A DNA stretch of 64,000 bases from Cercis canadensis (Eukaryota > Streptophyta > Magnoliopsida > Fabales > Fabaceae), in NCBI GenBank assembly GCA_003255065.1, contig QAOA01007233.1, positions 62,001-126,000 on the forward strand. Reading direction: 5' to 3'. A program made the position numbers and the translations under genes. Below are positions 61,261 to 64,000 of the stretch, piece after piece. The notes below the pieces were generated by a model. That model did not search any database. It saw only the letters and a list, made by a program, of their open reading frames with translations, and had not been told where the DNA came from. Each line of letters begins with the position of its first letter. Within the stretch, counting starts at the first letter, position 1.

Positions 61261-64000
61261 AGTGCAAGATACATACATTCATGTGGCTATTCAGATGAAT
61301 GTAATGAGAGTTTGGAAGAGGGAGTTGTTGCCTTTTATTTATTTGCATAAGATGCATGTAGGTACACCCCTCTTTTGTATGTATAAATAAGTGCAGAGGC
61401 ACACTGGACTTTAGGACTAGTTTACCTCCTTTCTCAGTTTTTTTTCTCTTTCTTTGCAAGGCCCTTGAAAGACATATGTATGTGGAATTTGAATAAGTTG
61501 TTTAAGTTGAAATTCAGCACAATATTTGGATGTCCAGGGAACAGAAAGCAACATATATGACAATAGGCAAGATTTTGATATCACTGTGTTAAACTAATAG
61601 AAAATTATTTTTCTACGAGTATGGTTATTTAAATTAGTATACTCGCTCCTTGTTCTCTCGCTTTTTTTGTTTATTTTTTCTCTTTTCACGAGTCTTATCT
61701 CCTTTCTACTTTAATTGTCTGTGCATTGCACGAGTTTGCAACTAGTTGTTCTTATATTCATTCATTACTTTTTCAGCATAATTATTTTACACAATTTGCT
61801 CAAGATTGAAAAATAGAAGCAAAAAAATAGGCTTTCCAGGCGAAATGAATTGTTTAAATAAATTTAAATAGATGATTGATGTGACACATTTCTATTTAGC
61901 TACAGTGTATGGATATATACACAGATAAAGAATCAAATTTAAACTGTAACTTATTATTGTTTTTGTTCTACATAAATGCTTAGTATCTGAACTTTCTTTC
62001 TTATGGCATCTATAATATAAATGTCTAATGTATCTTTTTGATGAGAAAAAGTAATGAAATATGTCGGCACAAGATGAATTTAATATAAGACAAAAGGAAT
62101 CATTTTGGATTATTTGTCAAATCATTATAATTAGTGATGAAATATAAATTATTAATAGTAGAAACGAATGAATCAAAGTTAAGTTTAAAATTAATAAATG
62201 ATAGGATAAGATATAGTAGTGCTACTCTGGCATTCTAATCATATTAATCCCTCTAACCACGTGGTTTCTATCTTACTGGGGAAATACCATCCATGCATGC
62301 ATGCACCGTCCAATCTAACTTCACATTGACTTTACTTTTTTAAGTTTAAAAAGATAGGATTATGACAATGGAATGGAATGTCTCATATTTTTCTGCTTTA
62401 TATCCCATTTTAGGTCCAAGAACATCACACATGCATGCCCAACTAATGTTCATGCTCTCATCTATTTTATCATATAGCAATACTATACAATTTATAAATA
62501 GATGTGAACCATTCTAATGCTTTCATATTGATTGTTTATCTAATACATGTGACCCATTCTAATTTTTCATCATACATCCCTTATAATTATATTTTAATTG
62601 GGCAAATGGACCTGCTCTATTCATGCTTTTGTCCATTACTAAAAATTGTCAGTAATTTATCATTTGGTGGGAGGTTTAATGGTTACCTGACATATCATTT
62701 CTAAATTTTGTTTTCTAATACAAAGGACTTTTTGCATAATTATTTTATAAATTTAAATTTATCACTAAAAATTGGCTCAATTGATAGGTTTGAGTTACGT
62801 TAATAAAAAAGTCTTCAGTTTAAATCTTGTTGGTGATCTTTTGTTAGTAGGCATCTACTAATTATAGTATTTTTTGCCTTAAAATTAGAGTAACCTATTT
62901 ATCTCTTAAATTTTTAATTACCAAAAACAACGTCTTTCTATATGTTTACCTAGGTTATAAAACAACTAAAATTTGGACTCATAATGAAGAAAAAAAAATG
63001 ATCCATTTTTCTTATTATTAAACTATAAGAGGTAGGATTAATAAAACTGGAATTAAAAGGGGTTTCTGTAAAATAAAATCAAAGGGATGTATTTGCAATT
63101 TGCCTAACCCAAAATGTAGTTTTAGTTGCAAGGATCGTAGAAACTAGGGCATAAATAATAGATAATGAACCATCTCATATATAGAGATGGAAAATTAGGG
63201 GAGGGAGAGAGTTGTAAAGGTATTGGTATGGACATAAAGATGGGGTCCGCAAATTCACCTTCAAAGGGAATATATTCATCTGAGAGAATATATTCACTTG
63301 TAGCCCATAAAGATGCTTGAAATTCAAGCAAACAGGGCCTTAGCACACTAAACCGAACCACTTTTCCACTTAGTTCTGCTGGCTTTTTAAATTGAATTTA
63401 GTGAACCTAAAGTGAAACTCTTTGCTTTGCTTGCTTAAATCACAAAGGCATAGACACTGTGATTAGTAGTAGACGCAACAAGAATCTAATTAATTAATTA
63501 ATTAAGTAATAAGCAGACAAAAATCACATATGAATATAATTGGCATGCAGTTGCCAAATTACAAAGACTTTCATGAAATATCTAATTAAGGAATATAGAA
63601 ACCATCGTCTAGTCCTAATCATCTAGATTTCCAGAGTCTCTCATCCGATTTATTATCCACTTGGAGCTCATAGATTGGCTTCAATCATCTGTTAAGTGGG
63701 GTATTGGTCAAACTTTGCTCATGGTGGGTCCGAACCATGCAAATTGTGATGGTTTCAAATAAAAGAAGAGCTTATAAACTAATCTATAAGCATTTTGTAT
63801 ATCACAATTAGTGTTACACTTTTTGATGAGGAATCTTCCTTTGATTGTCAAAGAAGAAAGCATTTATTCTTAGTTCGATTTGGATGAATAACTTCTGCAT
63901 TTAACTTCTTTAGTATTTTACTATAAAATCATGGATAGGAAGAGTTAATTTTCTTTTCCTGTTTTATATTCCATTATCATAATTTTGTTCTTATAGGTAA
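61261..64000. other. Intergenic DNA to the right edge
   Basis: The first few hundred bases are the SSADH 3' UTR. The rest is AT-rich with no gene, RNA gene or bounded mobile element that I can support. A short TTAA-repeat lies at about 63488-63506. Confidence 0.6.

Noticed and set aside
63122..63361. 79-codon minus-strand open frame near the right edge
   Set aside because: No recognisable domain, no supporting splice structure and AT-rich surroundings. It is likely chance.

Overview
This is plant nuclear DNA, probably from a woody eudicot and perhaps a rosid, though the species cannot be read from the window. The evidence is AT-rich multi-exon genes with GT-AG introns, plant gene families (CYP71-clan P450s, TPS-e/f ent-kaurene-synthase-like diterpene synthases, a P4-ATPase ALIS subunit, mitochondrial SSADH) and plant mobile elements (Ty1-copia, TRIM, Mutator-like). 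It is draft assembly: one run of N (21632-21780) and five single N's, three of which separate near-identical sequence and look like uncollapsed contig overlaps.

Region 1 (about 1-36 kb) is a decayed, diterpenoid-type cluster. It holds a relic diterpene synthase on + (0.8-1.9 kb), three CYP71D-like P450s in tandem on + (5.0-7.5, 10.5-12.9 and 13.1-15.8 kb; the middle one is broken), two larger diterpene synthase loci on - (16.7-21.5 and 23.6-33.2 kb), and a fourth synthase scrap on - at 35.6 kb. All four synthase copies are damaged. The 16.7-21.5 kb copy keeps both metal-binding motifs but has two frameshifts and two stops. The 23.6-33.2 kb copy has lost four exons, has an altered DDxxD motif, and has two LTR-type insertions in one exon (a complete copia element with 439-bp LTRs, and a probable solo LTR). 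The outer P450s (501 and 499 aa) have intact reading frames. In such clusters synthases make the diterpene skeleton and P450s oxidise it; here the oxidases have outlived their local synthases.

Region 2 (36-61 kb) is ordinary gene space: an RlmI-like PUA/SAM methyltransferase (+, 8 exons, 442 aa), an ALA-interacting subunit (-, 8 exons, 347 aa) and succinate-semialdehyde dehydrogenase (+, 20 exons, 534 aa). In each the exon lengths sum to a multiple of three, which supports the splice sites chosen.

Three Mutator-like elements can be delimited to the base by exact 9-bp target duplications: 7924-9690 (captured DUF4220/DUF594 fragment), 37950-39000 (captured CAF1 deadenylase fragment, inside intron 1 of the methyltransferase) and 48667-49146 (no gene). 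A TRIM element runs off the left edge. From 61.3 kb to the end no gene is seen.
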